The notes: generated by a model not told the origin, from the letters alone. Positions 26,839-35,548 are shown, counted from the stretch's first letter. The stretch is 64,000 nt of DNA from Burkholderia sp. H160 (GCA_000173575.1 ABYL01000020.1:1-64000); one strand, 5' to 3'. Translations and numbers: made by a program.

Positions 26839-27713
26839 GTACTCCCGCCACGTTGCCGCCGCCGGTTCGCGACGAATACGAGCGCCCGCTCGAAGCGCCC
26901 GGCGATCTCGCGATCGAAGCGCCGTTGCCGCCGCTCAAGCGCATCTTCGCGCACGGCTGGCTGCGCAAGACGCTGATCGCGTTCGTGCTGATTGCCGCGT
27001 GGGAAATCGCCGCACGCGTCATCAACAACGATTTGCTGCTGCCGACGTTCGGCGCGACCTTGACCGCGTTCGTGCAAGGCGTGTGGTCTGGCGAGTTGCT
27101 GGTGAAGACGGCGGTATCGATGTCCGTGCTGCTGCGCGGCTATCTGCTCGGCGCCGCGCTTGCGTTCGTGCTGACATCGCTCGCGGTGTCGACGCGAGTG
27201 GGCCGCGATCTGCTGTCGATGTTGACCGCGATGTTCAATCCGCTGCCGTCCATCGCCTTGCTGCCGCTCGCGTTGCTGTGGTTCGGGCTCGGCACCGGCA
27301 GCCTGCTGTTCGTGCTCGTGCATGCGGTGCTGTGGCCGCTCGCGCTCAATACCTATTCGGGCTTTCAGTCGGTGCCCGCCACGCTGAAGATGACCGGACG
27401 CAACTATGGTCTGACGGGACTGCGTCATGTGTTGCTGATCCTCGTGCCGGCGGCGCTGCCGTCGATCCTGGCCGGGCTGCGCGTGGGCTGGGCGTTTGCA
27501 TGGCGCACGCTGATCGCCGCAGAGCTCGTGTTCGGCGCGAGCTCGGGCAGCGGCGGACTCGGCTGGTACATCTTCCAGAATCGCAACGAGCTATATACGG
27601 ACCGCGTTTTCGCAGGGCTCGCGGCGGTGATCGTGATCGGTCTGCTGGTCGAGCATCTCGTGTTCGATACGCTCGAACGCGTGACCGTGCGGCGCTGGGG
27701 CGTGCAACAGTAA
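26835..27713 (+). CDS. ABC transporter permease, nitrate/sulfonate/taurine type
   Basis: A 292-residue permease with a polar N-terminal 45 residues and about six helices. The coupling loop SVPATLKMTGRNYGLTGLRHVLLILVPAALP leads into PSILAGLRVGWAFAWRTLIAAELVFGASSGSGGLG, typical of the SsuC/TauC group. The ATG at 26835 overlaps the ATPase stop. About 170 bp follow before methanethiol oxidase, including a short hairpin near 27743 without a T run. Confidence 0.86.
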   Translation: MSTPATLPPPVRDEYERPLEAPGDLAIEAPLPPLKRIFAHGWLRKTLIAFVLIAAWEIAARVINNDLLLPTFGATLTAFVQGVWSGELLVKTAVSMSVLLRGYLLGAALAFVLTSLAVSTRVGRDLLSMLTAMFNPLPSIALLPLALLWFGLGTGSLLFVLVHAVLWPLALNTYSGFQSVPATLKMTGRNYGLTGLRHVLLILVPAALPSILAGLRVGWAFAWRTLIAAELVFGASSGSGGLGWYIFQNRNELYTDRVFAGLAAVIVIGLLVEHLVFDTLERVTVRRWGVQQ

Positions 27714-27883
27714 GGCGTGCCGGCGCTTCGCCCGGTCAACGGATCGCACCTGCGATCGAGTGCAATTTTCCGGTTGCGTCCGTCGCCGCCTTGAACTACA
27801 AATTTAAGTTCCGCCCTGGCTCGATTTTTGGCGGGCCGGGCTTTCGGTTCAGAACCGTTCAGAACGACAGGGAGAGTGCCGTC

Positions 27884-29290
27884 ATGGGAATGCGCCCCGA
27901 TCCTACCTTTCACGCATCGCCGAAACTCGCGATGGATGCGCCGGCGGAGGAATACGCGTACACGGTGCTGCTAAGTCCGGATTTCTCGCAGCCCGACGCG
28001 CTCGCCGTGATCGACGTGAAGCTCGGCTCGCCGACCTATAGCCAGGTGGTCCACACGGTGCCGGTGCCGAACAAGGGCGACGAATTCCATCACTTCGGCT
28101 GGAACGCGTGTTCGTCCGCGCTATCGCCGTTGACGGGCCATGCGTTTCTGGAGCGACGCTACCTGATCATTCCGGGCATGCGCTCGTCGCGCATCTATAT
28201 CGTCGATACGAAACCGCATCCGACGCAGGCGAAGATTCATAAGATCATCGAGCCGGAGGAAATCTTCCGCAAGACCGGCTATTCGCGTCCGCACACCGTG
28301 CATTGCGGACCCGAGGGCATTTACGTGAGCACGCTCGGCGGCGGGGGTAAGGACGGAACCGACGGGCCTCCGGGCATCTTTATCATGGATTGCCAAACAT
28401 TCGATGTGCTGGGCCGCTGGGAGATCGAGCGCGGCGCCCAGGAAAAGCACTACGATTTCTGGTGGAATCTGCCGCGCGATTACATGGTATCGACCGAATG
28501 GGCGCTACCGCCGCAGTTCGAAAACGGCATCGTGCCGGAAGACCTGCTCGCGAACAAATACGGCCACCGCGTGCACTTCTGGGATCTGCGCGGCAGGCGC
28601 AACGTGCAGACGCTCGACATCGGCGCGAATCATCAGATGGCGCTCGAAGTGCGGCCCGCGCATGATCCGAGCCGTGAGTACGGCTTTATCGGCGTCGTGG
28701 TCGATACGACCAATCTCGAAGGGTCAATCTGGACATGGTGGCGTGAAGGCGGCCACTTCCACATCGAAAAGACCGCGACCATTCCGCCGGAGCCAGCGCA
28801 CGCTGACGAATTGCCGCCACTGCTGCAAGGATTCGGCGCCGTGCCGCCGCTCGTCACCGACATCGATCTTTCGATCGACGATAAATTTCTCTACGTCTCC
28901 TGCTGGGGTACCGGCGAGATGCGCCAGTACGACGTGACGGAGCCGCGCAAGCCGAAGTTGACGGGCTCGGTGCGTATCGGTGGTATCGAGAGGTGCACGC
29001 CGCATCCGAACGGCAAGGCTTTCGCCGGCGGTCCACAAATGGTCGAAATCAGCCGCGATGGCAAGCGCGTCTACTGGACCAACTCGCTGTATTCGACGTG
29101 GGATGACCAGTTCTACCCCGATGGTGTGCCCGCCGCGCAAGTGATGGCCTACGCCGATCCGAACGGCGGCCTCAAGCTCGCCGAAGATTACTTCGTCGAG
29201 TTTCCCGCCGGCTATCGCGCGCACCAGATCCGCCTCGAAGGCGGCGACTGCTCCACCGATTCGTTCTGCTATCCCTCGGTGGGCGTTTGA
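27884..29290 (+). CDS. mtoX: Methanethiol oxidase (selenium-binding protein SBP56 family)
   Basis: A 468-residue member of the SBP56/SELENBP1 family. Bacterial MtoX oxidises methanethiol to formaldehyde, hydrogen sulfide and hydrogen peroxide and needs copper (family knowledge). The sequence has the family signatures PNKGDEFHHFGWNACSSAL, RSSRIYIVDTKPHP, YSRPHTVHCGPEGIYVSTLGG and VTDIDLSIDDKFLYVSCWGTGE. Full length is retained. No signal peptide is obvious, unlike the periplasmic Hyphomicrobium enzyme. GGGAGAG lies upstream of the ATG at 27884. The stop overlaps the start of a membrane-protein gene. It follows sulfonate transport and monooxygenase genes, a source of methanethiol or methylated sulfur. 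Confidence 0.88.
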   Translation: MGMRPDPTFHASPKLAMDAPAEEYAYTVLLSPDFSQPDALAVIDVKLGSPTYSQVVHTVPVPNKGDEFHHFGWNACSSALSPLTGHAFLERRYLIIPGMRSSRIYIVDTKPHPTQAKIHKIIEPEEIFRKTGYSRPHTVHCGPEGIYVSTLGGGGKDGTDGPPGIFIMDCQTFDVLGRWEIERGAQEKHYDFWWNLPRDYMVSTEWALPPQFENGIVPEDLLANKYGHRVHFWDLRGRRNVQTLDIGANHQMALEVRPAHDPSREYGFIGVVVDTTNLEGSIWTWWREGGHFHIEKTATIPPEPAHADELPPLLQGFGAVPPLVTDIDLSIDDKFLYVSCWGTGEMRQYDVTEPRKPKLTGSVRIGGIERCTPHPNGKAFAGGPQMVEISRDGKRVYWTNSLYSTWDDQFYPDGVPAAQVMAYADPNGGLKLAEDYFVEFPAGYRAHQIRLEGGDCSTDSFCYPSVGV

Positions 29291-29961
29291 GCGGCGCGGT
29301 GTCGCCGCAAGCGGCACTGTGGCTGGCGGTTCTCGTGAGCGGTGTGTATCACGGGCTCAATCCAGCGATGGGATGGCCGCTTGCGGTGTCGAACGCGCTG
29401 ATGCAGCGACGCGCGCAAGCGCTGTTCGTCGCACTTCTATATCTCGCAGCGGGGCACGCGCTCGCCATTCTGCTGATGATGCTGCCGTTCGCGATGCTCG
29501 CGAGCGTGCTCGCATGGCAGCGTCAAATCCAGATCGGCGCGAGCCTGCTCGTGATCGGCTTCGGTCTCGTGTTGCTGATGCGCCGGCGTCATCCGCGCGT
29601 GCTCGCGAGAATTCCGCCGTCGCGGCTCGCGCTATGGTCGTTCGCGGTGGCGATCGCGCACGGGGCCGGCTTGATGCTGGTGCCGATCTACCTCGGCCTG
29701 TGCCGCGCCGAGGACATGGACGCCGCGCACAAGGCCGCCCAAACGTTGATCGAAACCAGTCTGCGCATGGCGCTGTCGGTCTCCGCGGTGCACGCTGCGG
29801 CGATGACGACGGCCGGCGGCGTGCTCGCGTGGCTCGTTTATCGCTACCTCGGGCTCAGGTTCGTCTCGCGCAGCTGGTTCAATCTCGATGCGGTGTGGGC
29901 GTCGAGTCTGATTCTCGTGGGTGGCATCTCGCTGGCGTTGAACGTGACGGGGGCGGGTTAG
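29287..29961 (+). CDS. Polytopic membrane protein coupled to methanethiol oxidase, possible metal transporter
   Basis: The product (224 residues) is not firmly recognised. About six hydrophobic helices are visible, four of which carry a histidine: GVYHGLNPAMGW, AAGHALAIL, AIAHGAGLM and AVHAAAM. Histidines in helices are usual in nickel, cobalt or copper transporters, though the NicO HX4DH signature is absent. The TTG start at 29287 overlaps the mtoX stop by four bases, so the two proteins are probably made together. Supplying copper to MtoX is my inference. It ends two bases before the convergent MarR gene. Confidence 0.6.
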   Translation: MSGAVSPQAALWLAVLVSGVYHGLNPAMGWPLAVSNALMQRRAQALFVALLYLAAGHALAILLMMLPFAMLASVLAWQRQIQIGASLLVIGFGLVLLMRRRHPRVLARIPPSRLALWSFAVAIAHGAGLMLVPIYLGLCRAEDMDAAHKAAQTLIETSLRMALSVSAVHAAAMTTAGGVLAWLVYRYLGLRFVSRSWFNLDAVWASSLILVGGISLALNVTGAG

Positions 29962-29962
29962 A

Positions 29963-30463
29963 CTAGTTCGAATTCAAGTCGTCGCTCGCACTGCGCAGCG
30001 GCGCGCGGCTCTGATCGTTATTCAGATGAACGAACTTTCTCAGCAGCCTCAATAGTTCGTGCGCATCTTCTTCTCCCATCCCGTCGAGCAGGCTGTGATT
30101 GAGCGCGTTGACGCCGGGGATCAATTCGTCGAGCAACTGTTCTCCAGCCGGCGTCAACAACAAACGACGCTGACGGCGCGGCAGAACTTCGCGCACGATC
30201 CAGCCTTTCGCTTCGAGCCGAACCGCGATATCGGCGGTGGTCGACGTGTCGAGACCGACCCGCTGCGCAAGCGTAACCTGATCAAGTCCGGGCAATTCCT
30301 GCAGCATTCTGAGCACCGCATATTGCACCGGCGTCACCTCACGCCCGACCAGGTCGTGAAACATGGACACGGAAATCTGATGCGCGCGTCGGATCAGATG
30401 GCCAGGCTGGTGGTACAGATCGATGCTGATCGCGGAAGTGCTGGTATCGGTTGAAGTGGCCAT
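29963..30463 (-). CDS. MarR-family transcriptional regulator
   Basis: A 166-residue winged-helix regulator with the MarR core EVTPVQYAVLRMLQELPGLDQVTLAQRVGLDTSTTADIAVRLEAKGWI, then VLPRRQRRLLLTPAGEQLLDEL (recognition helix and wing). It is divergent from vanAB across about 180 bp that contains a perfect palindrome and a 14-base direct repeat, both good operator candidates. Vanillate, protocatechuate or a similar aromatic acid is a likely effector by position. The well-known VanR proteins are often GntR-type, so this regulator would be of a different kind. Confidence 0.84.
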   Translation of the reverse strand: MATSTDTSTSAISIDLYHQPGHLIRRAHQISVSMFHDLVGREVTPVQYAVLRMLQELPGLDQVTLAQRVGLDTSTTADIAVRLEAKGWIVREVLPRRQRRLLLTPAGEQLLDELIPGVNALNHSLLDGMGEEDAHELLRLLRKFVHLNNDQSRAPLRSASDDLNSN

Positions 30464-30562
30464 ATGAGTTCTGGAGACCTCGCGCCTTTTCCTGGCGAAT
30501 GGAAATGGCGAACCGGCCTTCGTGTTACCTGATTGAAAGTTCGTCTAGGGGAAAACCTTCAT

Positions 30563-30573
30563 TTAATCATTAA
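30563..30573. promoter_or_regulatory. Candidate MarR operator palindrome
   Basis: TTAATCATTAA is a perfect 11-base inverted repeat in the MarR-vanA intergenic space, 73 bases upstream of the vanA start. AT-rich dyads of this kind are typical MarR binding sites. Binding here is inferred. Confidence 0.45.
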
Positions 30574-30581
30574 CGGCACAT

Positions 30582-30614
30582 TGAGTACACTGAATCGCAA
30601 TGAGTACACTGAAT
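30582..30614. repeat. 14-base direct repeat upstream of vanA
   Basis: TGAGTACACTGAAT occurs at 30582-30595 and again at 30601-30614, separated by CGCAA (19-base period, close to two helical turns). Two identical sites on the same face of the DNA, just upstream of the vanA ribosome-binding site, suggest a regulatory role or a recent duplication. Confidence 0.6.
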
Positions 30615-30645
30615 GACTCGCGGATCAACAAGGAGTGAAACTGAC

Positions 30646-31776
30646 ATGTTCCCGAAGAATGCGTGGTACGTCGCGTGTATGCCCGATGAAGTCGCGGATA
30701 AGCCGCTCGGCCGGCAGATCTGTGGCGAGCCGATGGTTTTCTATCGCAACGCGGACGGCGCCGTGGTGGCGCTCGAAGACTTCTGCCCGCATCGCGGCGC
30801 GCCGCTGTCATTGGGTTTCGTGCGAGACGGCACGCTCGTGTGCGGCTATCACGGCCTCGAAATGGGCTGTCAGGGCAAGGCGACCGGCATGCCGGGTCAA
30901 CGCGTCAACGGCTTTCCATCGATTCGCAGCTATCCGGTGATCGAGCGCTACGGCTTCGTCTGGGTGTGGCCCGGCGACGCAACTCAGGCCGATGCCGCCA
31001 AACTGCATCATCTGGAGTGGGCCGAGAGTTCCGAATGGGCCTACGGCGGCGGCCTCTATCACATCCGCTGCGACTACCGGCTGATGATCGACAACCTGAT
31101 GGACCTGACGCACGAGACCTACGTGCATGCGAACAGCATCGGGCAAAAGGAAATCGACGAAGCTGCGCCGAAAACCGTGGCCGAGGGCGACACCGTGCGC
31201 ACGAGCCGCTTCATGGAAAACGTCGCGGCGCCGCCGTTCTGGAAGATGGCCCTGCGCGGCAATGGCCTCGCCGACGACGTGCCCGTCGACCGTTGGCAGA
31301 TCTGCCACTTCACGCCGCCGAGTCATGTGCTGATCGAGGTCGGCGTCGCGCATGCCGGGCATGGCGGCTATCACGCGCCGGCTGATAAGAAGGCGTCGTC
31401 GATCGTGGTGGATTTCATCACGCCGGAAACGGAAACGTCGATCTGGTATTTCTGGGGCATGGCGCGCAATTTCCGTCCCTACGATGCCGCGCTGACCGCC
31501 AGCATCCGCGAAGGACAGGGCAAGATCTTCAGCGAAGATCTGGAGATGCTCGAACGTCAGCAGCAGAACCTGTTGCGCTGGCCCGAGCGCAATCTGCTGA
31601 AGCTCAATATCGATGCGGGCGGGGTGATGTCGCGGCGCGTGATCGATCGGCTCGTCGCGCAGGAACGCGCGGAGACCGGCGCGCCGCAGGCTGGCGCGCC
31701 CCGGGCTGACGCGCCCCGGGCTGACGCGCCCCGGGCTGAAGTGACGCGTGTCATTCCGGTGCGGACGGCGACATGA
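30646..31776 (+). CDS. vanA: Vanillate O-demethylase oxygenase subunit (Rieske oxygenase)
   Basis: VanA demethylates vanillate to protocatechuate and formaldehyde, using electrons from VanB. The 376-residue product has the Rieske ligands C47, H49, C66 and H69 (CPHRG and CGYHG) and the mononuclear iron site D153, H156 and H161 in NLMDLTHETYVH. AAGGAG at 30630-30635 supports the ATG at 30646. The C-terminus carries an unusual repeat-coded Ala-Pro-Arg tail (residues about 346-365) before a short end. The stop overlaps the vanB start by four bases. Confidence 0.9.
   Translation: MFPKNAWYVACMPDEVADKPLGRQICGEPMVFYRNADGAVVALEDFCPHRGAPLSLGFVRDGTLVCGYHGLEMGCQGKATGMPGQRVNGFPSIRSYPVIERYGFVWVWPGDATQADAAKLHHLEWAESSEWAYGGGLYHIRCDYRLMIDNLMDLTHETYVHANSIGQKEIDEAAPKTVAEGDTVRTSRFMENVAAPPFWKMALRGNGLADDVPVDRWQICHFTPPSHVLIEVGVAHAGHGGYHAPADKKASSIVVDFITPETETSIWYFWGMARNFRPYDAALTASIREGQGKIFSEDLEMLERQQQNLLRWPERNLLKLNIDAGGVMSRRVIDRLVAQERAETGAPQAGAPRADAPRADAPRAEVTRVIPVRTAT
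31681..31740 (+). repeat. Four 15-base tandem repeats inside the 3' end of vanA
   Basis: Four consecutive 15-base units fill 31681-31740. The second and third are identical (GCGCCCCGGGCTGAC), the fourth differs at the last base and the first at a few. They are in frame and code APQAG, APRAD, APRAD, APRAE. Copy-number change would add or remove five residues without breaking the frame. Confidence 0.9.
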
Positions 31777-32738
31777 GTCATCCCGTGTTGAATGTGGTGG
31801 TTGCGCGCCGGCGCGATGAAGCGCTGGGTATCGCGAGCTTTGAACTCGCGAGCGAAAACGGTCAACCGTTGCCCGCTTTCGAAGCCGGCTCGCATGTCGA
31901 CGTGCATTTGCCCAACGGGCTCGTGCGTCAGTACTCGTTGTGCAACGATCCGCGCGAAACGCATCGCTATCTGATCGCGGTGCTGCGCGATGAAGCGGGA
32001 CGCGGCGGGTCGAAAGCGGTACATGATCTGGTCCGTGAAGGCGACCGCCTGCAGATCAGCGCGCCGCGCAATCATTTCGCGCTCGCAGACGATGCGGCAC
32101 ATCATCTGCTGCTCGCGGGCGGGATCGGCGTGACGCCGATTCTTTGCATGGCCGAGCGGCTTGCCGCCTCGGGCGCTTCGTTCGAGATGCACTATTGCAC
32201 GCGCTCGAAGGACCGCACGGCGTTCGTCGAGCGTCTTGCGCAGGCTGGTTTTGCGAAGTCGGTCCAGCTTCATCACGATGACCATCCGGGCGGCTCGACG
32301 TTCGATATCGAGCAGGCGCTGCGCGATGCGCCGGACGGCACGCATCTCTACGTGTGCGGTCCGCGCGGCTTCATGGACTTCGTGCTCGAGACCGCGCGCG
32401 CCAGGGGCTGGCCGGAACACAGGCTGCACTACGAGTTCTTCGGCGCACCGGCGAATCAGGCAGCGACGGGCGGCAGCTTCCGGGTGCGCATCGCGAGCAG
32501 CGGCGCAACGATCGACGTGCCGCCGGAATGCACGGTCGTGCAGGCGCTGGCCGCGCATGGCGTCGAGGTCATCACGTCGTGCGAGCAGGGCGTGTGCGGC
32601 ACCTGTCTGACGCGGGTGCTGTCCGGCGAGCCGGATCATCTGGATTCGTATCTGACCGATGAGGAACGCGCGGCGAACGATCAGTTCCTGCCGTGCTGCT
32701 CGCGCGCGAAATCGCCGCTGCTGGTGCTCGATCTGTGA
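31773..32738 (+). CDS. vanB: Vanillate O-demethylase reductase subunit
   Basis: A 321-residue FMN/NADH reductase with a C-terminal plant-type ferredoxin domain. Visible are the flavin site RQYSLCNDP, the NAD site LLAGGIGVTPILCMAERL and the iron-sulfur cysteines in SCEQGVCGTCLTR with the fourth in LPCCSRA. It passes electrons from NADH to VanA. The ATG overlaps the vanA stop, so the two subunits are translationally coupled. Confidence 0.9.
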   Translation: MSHPVLNVVVARRRDEALGIASFELASENGQPLPAFEAGSHVDVHLPNGLVRQYSLCNDPRETHRYLIAVLRDEAGRGGSKAVHDLVREGDRLQISAPRNHFALADDAAHHLLLAGGIGVTPILCMAERLAASGASFEMHYCTRSKDRTAFVERLAQAGFAKSVQLHHDDHPGGSTFDIEQALRDAPDGTHLYVCGPRGFMDFVLETARARGWPEHRLHYEFFGAPANQAATGGSFRVRIASSGATIDVPPECTVVQALAAHGVEVITSCEQGVCGTCLTRVLSGEPDHLDSYLTDEERAANDQFLPCCSRAKSPLLVLDL

Positions 32739-32748
32739 TGTTTTGAGG

Positions 32749-32773
32749 TACGACGGGCGTGCTGCCCGTCGTA
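32749..32773. terminator. Perfect hairpin between convergent vanB and acylase genes
   Basis: TACGACGGGC at 32749-32758 pairs perfectly with GCCCGTCGTA at 32764-32773 around five bases. It lies between two convergent stops. There is no clean T run on either side, so termination is likely but not certain. Confidence 0.5.
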
Positions 32774-32777
32774 TCGC

Positions 32778-35234
32778 TCATTGCGCTTTGCCATCGGAAT
32801 CCGACGAACTCAGCGTCTGGACACTCAATCCAGGATCACGCGCAATCGATTCTTCCGAGAAGGGAACAAGCGTCCAGCGTTGGGCTGCGTAATCGCGCGT
32901 GCCGTCGGCGTAGTGCGCAGACGCCGGATCGTCCGATTCGGACGGTGCGAGCAGCGTGCGTGCGATGACCTGATCGCCGGCGAACGATACGATCTGCAGA
33001 TACGTATCGCCCATTGGCTTGACGTTCATCGAATAGCCGCTCGCATCGAATGGATGCGCGGCGCACGCTGCGGTGAAATAGCCGCCCGCGTCGCAACCAC
33101 CGAATAGCGGAATGCGCGCGGCGTCGCGTTGTACGTAGAGCGTCGCGCTGCGCGGCGCATCGATCGCGATGCCGGCGCCTCGCAGTGCCGCGAGCGCATC
33201 ATGCAGCGCGGCGGCGAGCTTCGCGGGATCGGCGGCGATGCCCGCGGGCGTGGTCAATGGCTTGGCGGGATCGAACGGCACCGCGTATAGCTGCGCGGGC
33301 GGAATCCTCAGTAGACGCCGCCACAGTTCGTCCCACAAGGTTGCACCCACTGCGCCCGCCGCCGCCGTATCGTCCCATGCGGCCAGTACTTTGCACGCCG
33401 CGCGCTGTTCGCCGGCGTTCGGATCGGCCGGCAGGGCAGCGAGCGCTTCGCTGCTGCACAGCCTGTCGAGCACCGGCTGCTTGAACAGCAACGCCGACAT
33501 CGAGCGGCTATCGAGCGCCGCGTGGCCGAGCGCATCGGCGGAAACACCTTGCGGATCGTTCTGCAATTGCGCGGCAATCGCATGACCGAGCCGCGTGCGC
33601 AGCGTCTGCGGCGTATTGGTCGCCCCGATGATCCTCGCGTAGCCGGTCAGTGGAGCGGCCGGGTTGCTGAGCCAGTAACTGTCGTTGAAATTGCCGACAT
33701 AGTCGCGCCGCAGCAGCGACGGCATTTGCGCGACTGGCAACGCATGATGCTGCACGGCTCCGGCCTCGTCGCGCCAGTCGCAGTCGCCGCGCGAACCGTC
33801 GAGGACCGGCACGCCGGGCATCATCTGAGCGAGTGCCTTGCCGACCGGCGGCGTGCAGCGCTGCACGAGTTCGTCGGGCACGTCCGGGGTCGCGCCGATA
33901 TCCGCGTACCACACGCGCGGATCGTCGCGGCCGATCGCGATCGTGTTGACCCACGGCACCGCCGTGTTCTTCTTCTGGATGCGAATGAAATCATCGAGCG
34001 AAGTCGCCTGATTCCATTCGAGGAAGTTTTCAAACACGCGGAAGTTGTCGACGTTGATATCGCGCAGCGCGAACGCCTGCTGCGCATTCCACGCGAGCGC
34101 GGGCGACAGCGCGCGGAGATTGACGAGGGGGCCGAAGCGCGAGCGGTACAGCGTGCGCGACACGGTATGCAGCGAACCGTCGTCGGCGCGCACTTCGACG
34201 TTCACGCGCGTCGGCGTCATCGCTTCGGTCTTGCCGTCGACCTGATATTGGGTCGGCGCGCCAGGCACGAGCGTCAGCTTGAAGAGGCCGAAACGCTTCG
34301 CGGTGGACACGGTATGCGTCCACGCGACGTTGTCGTTGAAGCCGATCACGATCAGCGGCACGCCGAGAAACGACACGCCGCTGACGTTCAGCTTGCCTGG
34401 AATGGTGAGTTGAGCCTGGTAGAAGCGATCGGGACCGGTCCAGAACCAGTGCGGATTGCCGAGTAGCAGCGCGCTGCCGGTGTGCGTCGCGTCCGCGCCG
34501 AACGCGAGCGCGTTGCTGCCGAGGCCCGCGTGACCGCCGAATTCAGCGAGCGGCGGGTCGGCATGGGCGTGATCGTGCAACGCGCTCTGCGGCGGCACCG
34601 GCACGGCCTGCGGCGGTTGCGCGGTGGCGATCGCATTGACGAAGCGCACCTCGCCGCCGGCCAGATTCGCCGCGTACTGACGTCGATAGATGTCCGCGCT
34701 GCTGATCTTGCCGAGCCACGGCGCCGCGCGGCAATCCGCATGCGCGCCCGGAAAATCGCCGTGCGCGAGATCGGCGACGTAGCGGTTATAGCCGGCGACG
34801 AAGCCGTCAATGAGCGCGCGCATGTCGTCGGTCTGGCTTCTGCGGTAGCGCGCGATGGCAGCATCATCGGCGACGAAACGGAAGAAGAAATCCGAGCTGA
34901 GATTGTCGGGCTCGCCGAACGTCGCGCCTAACGCGGGGCGCGCGTTCGCGCCGAAGAAACGCGAGCGTTCGCCGCGATAGGTCACGAAGCTGTCGGCCAT
35001 CGTGCACAGATTGTCTTGTGCCTGCACGTAGCCGTATCCGTAGCCGAGGCTGCCCCAGTCGTCGGCTTTGATGTGCGGAATGCCGAGCGCCGTGCGGCGG
35101 ATCTCGGCGCGATAGGGACCGGCATGCGTGACGCCGTCGGTTTCCGGGCCCGCACAGCTTTGCACCGCGGCGGCGACGGGCAGGGCGATGAGCAGCGCGG
35201 CGAGACGGCGGAGCACGGAGACGTTCGAACGCAT
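32778..35234 (-). CDS. Penicillin-amidase-family Ntn hydrolase, probable N-acyl-homoserine lactone acylase
   Basis: An 818-residue secreted hydrolase of the PvdQ/AiiD/penicillin G acylase family. It has an N-terminal signal (hydrophobic to residue 24, then QSCAGPE), an alpha-subunit region and a spacer. The autocleavage site is G239/S240 in GLGSNALAFG, so Ser240 would be the N-terminal nucleophile of the beta chain. GNPHWFW and GVSFLGVPLIVIGFNDNVAWTHT are typical of acyl-homoserine-lactone acylases. Length matches AiiD (about 800). It would act in the periplasm on long-chain acyl-homoserine lactones or related amides. The exact substrate is unproven. It stands alone. Confidence 0.85.
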   Translation of the reverse strand: MRSNVSVLRRLAALLIALPVAAAVQSCAGPETDGVTHAGPYRAEIRRTALGIPHIKADDWGSLGYGYGYVQAQDNLCTMADSFVTYRGERSRFFGANARPALGATFGEPDNLSSDFFFRFVADDAAIARYRRSQTDDMRALIDGFVAGYNRYVADLAHGDFPGAHADCRAAPWLGKISSADIYRRQYAANLAGGEVRFVNAIATAQPPQAVPVPPQSALHDHAHADPPLAEFGGHAGLGSNALAFGADATHTGSALLLGNPHWFWTGPDRFYQAQLTIPGKLNVSGVSFLGVPLIVIGFNDNVAWTHTVSTAKRFGLFKLTLVPGAPTQYQVDGKTEAMTPTRVNVEVRADDGSLHTVSRTLYRSRFGPLVNLRALSPALAWNAQQAFALRDINVDNFRVFENFLEWNQATSLDDFIRIQKKNTAVPWVNTIAIGRDDPRVWYADIGATPDVPDELVQRCTPPVGKALAQMMPGVPVLDGSRGDCDWRDEAGAVQHHALPVAQMPSLLRRDYVGNFNDSYWLSNPAAPLTGYARIIGATNTPQTLRTRLGHAIAAQLQNDPQGVSADALGHAALDSRSMSALLFKQPVLDRLCSSEALAALPADPNAGEQRAACKVLAAWDDTAAAGAVGATLWDELWRRLLRIPPAQLYAVPFDPAKPLTTPAGIAADPAKLAAALHDALAALRGAGIAIDAPRSATLYVQRDAARIPLFGGCDAGGYFTAACAAHPFDASGYSMNVKPMGDTYLQIVSFAGDQVIARTLLAPSESDDPASAHYADGTRDYAAQRWTLVPFSEESIARDPGLSVQTLSSSDSDGKAQ

Positions 35235-35548
35235 GGCTTTGTGATTGGGCGGACGTTGAGCGATGACGGACGTGGCGCAATCGCGAGCTTAGCGGGAAAT
35301 TGAAGGCGGGTCACGGGGGGGCGTCGACGAGTCCCGCACGGGTGGGCTCTGTTGCGCGCCGCCCGGCGTCGAAGAAGATGGTGAATCATCGCCCGTTTAG
35401 GCTTGATCCAGAAAAAAGCCCGCGCTGGCAAGGGAGACGCGGAACGAACACGGAAATTGAAGCGCCAAAAACGACAAAACCCACTGGTCGGCGGGCTTCG
35501 GGCGCAACTTTTGGTGCTGGGGCAGCGATAATTTCCACCGTGAGATGG
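35235..35548. other. Intergenic stretch, no gene seen
   Basis: This 314-base stretch lies upstream of the acylase and downstream of the small membrane-protein gene. A short minus-strand frame at 35386-35574 overlaps the end of that gene and lacks a ribosome-binding site. No convincing terminator or promoter was found. Confidence 0.5.

Noticed and set aside
27743-27765. Hairpin after the sulfonate-type permease gene
   Set aside because: Seven pairs with a two-base loop and no adjacent T run, so not a supported terminator.
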